NCBI GenBank assembly: GCA_945903655.1
Contig: CAMDOY010000290.1
Coordinates: forward strand, 1-5,107
Reading direction: 5' to 3'
DNA: 5,107 nucleotides
From: Rhizobium sp. Q54
GTDB lineage: Bacteria; Pseudomonadota; Alphaproteobacteria; Rhizobiales; Beijerinckiaceae
In this document: in pieces, positions 4,904-5,107 of the stretch
Layout: the number at the start of each line of letters is the position of its first letter
Numbering within the stretch: position 1 is the stretch's first letter
Position numbers and translations under genes: made by a program
Notes under the pieces: model-generated
What the model was told of the DNA's origin: nothing
What the model saw: only the letters and a program-made list of their open reading frames with translations
Databases searched by the model: none

Positions 4904-5107
4904 CTAGCGCACCAAGACATCCCGCAGCGCGCGGCAGGTAATGTCCACCAAACGTTCTGTCATGTTGTAGCCAGAAGGTAGGTTAATTCCATAGGTTGAA
5001 GCGACGGTTCCGGCGGCGTCGGGCGAACAGAGCCGCTTGGCCTGCGCCCGGTCATTGAAAGCTGGAAGCTGCGACAACCGCGAGAAGAAGGGACGCGTAT
5101 CCACATT
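4904..5107 (-). CDS. DegT/DnrJ/EryC1/StrS sugar aminotransferase, C-terminal part only
   Basis: The last 67 residues of a minus-strand gene that enters from the right edge; full-length members have about 370-400 residues. The visible part starts NVDTRPFFSRLSQLPAF, the C-terminal substrate-loop segment of PLP-dependent sugar aminotransferases such as perosamine synthases (typically ETRPFFxPLxxxP). It ends with ASTYGINLPSGYNMTERLVD followed by a short helix, the family's usual GINLPSxxxLTxxxVD close. The PLP lysine lies outside the window. The reading frame is open to the edge, and a GTG at 5104 is internal, not the start. The ending does not resemble that of RfbH, the CDP-4-keto-6-deoxyglucose 3-dehydrase, as I recall it, so a transamination rather than 3-deoxygenation role is favoured. 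It would supply a 4-amino sugar to the same glycan; exact substrate unknown. Confidence 0.82.
   Translation of the reverse strand, partial: NVDTRPFFSRLSQLPAFNDRAQAKRLCSPDAAGTVASTYGINLPSGYNMTERLVDITCRALRDVLVR

Noticed and set aside
5102..5104. GTG as start of a 66-residue minus-strand protein at the right edge
   Set aside because: The encoded segment is the conserved C-terminal part of an aminotransferase whose frame continues past the window edge, so this codon is internal.

Overview
This 5.1 kb window looks like part of a surface-polysaccharide (O-antigen/LPS or capsule-type) sugar-biosynthesis and glycosyltransfer locus from a GC-rich Gram-negative bacterium. The GC bias, third-position preference for G/C and the mix of gene families would fit an alphaproteobacterium, but no marker here fixes the taxon.

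Layout: two gene sets diverge from an approximately 120-200 bp intergenic region around 2298-2504. Leftwards (minus strand, read right to left) lie a small SAM-dependent methyltransferase (1617-2297), glucose-1-phosphate cytidylyltransferase RfbF (836-1609) and CDP-glucose 4,6-dehydratase RfbG (836 down to the left edge, cut off before its C-terminus). Rightwards (plus strand) lie a NeuD/PglD-type left-handed beta-helix sugar O/N-acyltransferase (2505-3164), a GT-A-like putative glycosyltransferase without an obvious DXD motif (3161-3994) and a family 2 glycosyltransferase (3991-4845). At the right edge, converging on the plus-strand set, is the last part of a DegT/DnrJ/EryC1/StrS-type sugar aminotransferase (4904-5107, minus).

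How they fit: RfbF makes CDP-D-glucose from glucose-1-phosphate and CTP, and RfbG dehydrates it to CDP-4-keto-6-deoxyglucose, the branch point for CDP-linked 6-deoxy and 3,6-dideoxy sugars. The methyltransferase heads this transcript and may decorate that sugar or the finished glycan. The acyltransferase plus the neighbouring aminotransferase suggest an N-acylated amino sugar elsewhere in the same glycan, and the two transferase-like genes would add residues. Both sets are tightly packed: a 1-base overlap between rfbF and rfbG, two ATGA overlaps in the plus-strand set, and a 7 bp gap between the methyltransferase and rfbF, as expected for translationally coupled operons.

No RNA genes, insertion sequences, CRISPR arrays or convincing terminators were seen. 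The enzymes are of known families. The least understood parts are the DXD-less transferase-like protein, the role of the methyltransferase in a CDP-sugar operon, and small inverted repeats in the divergent control region.
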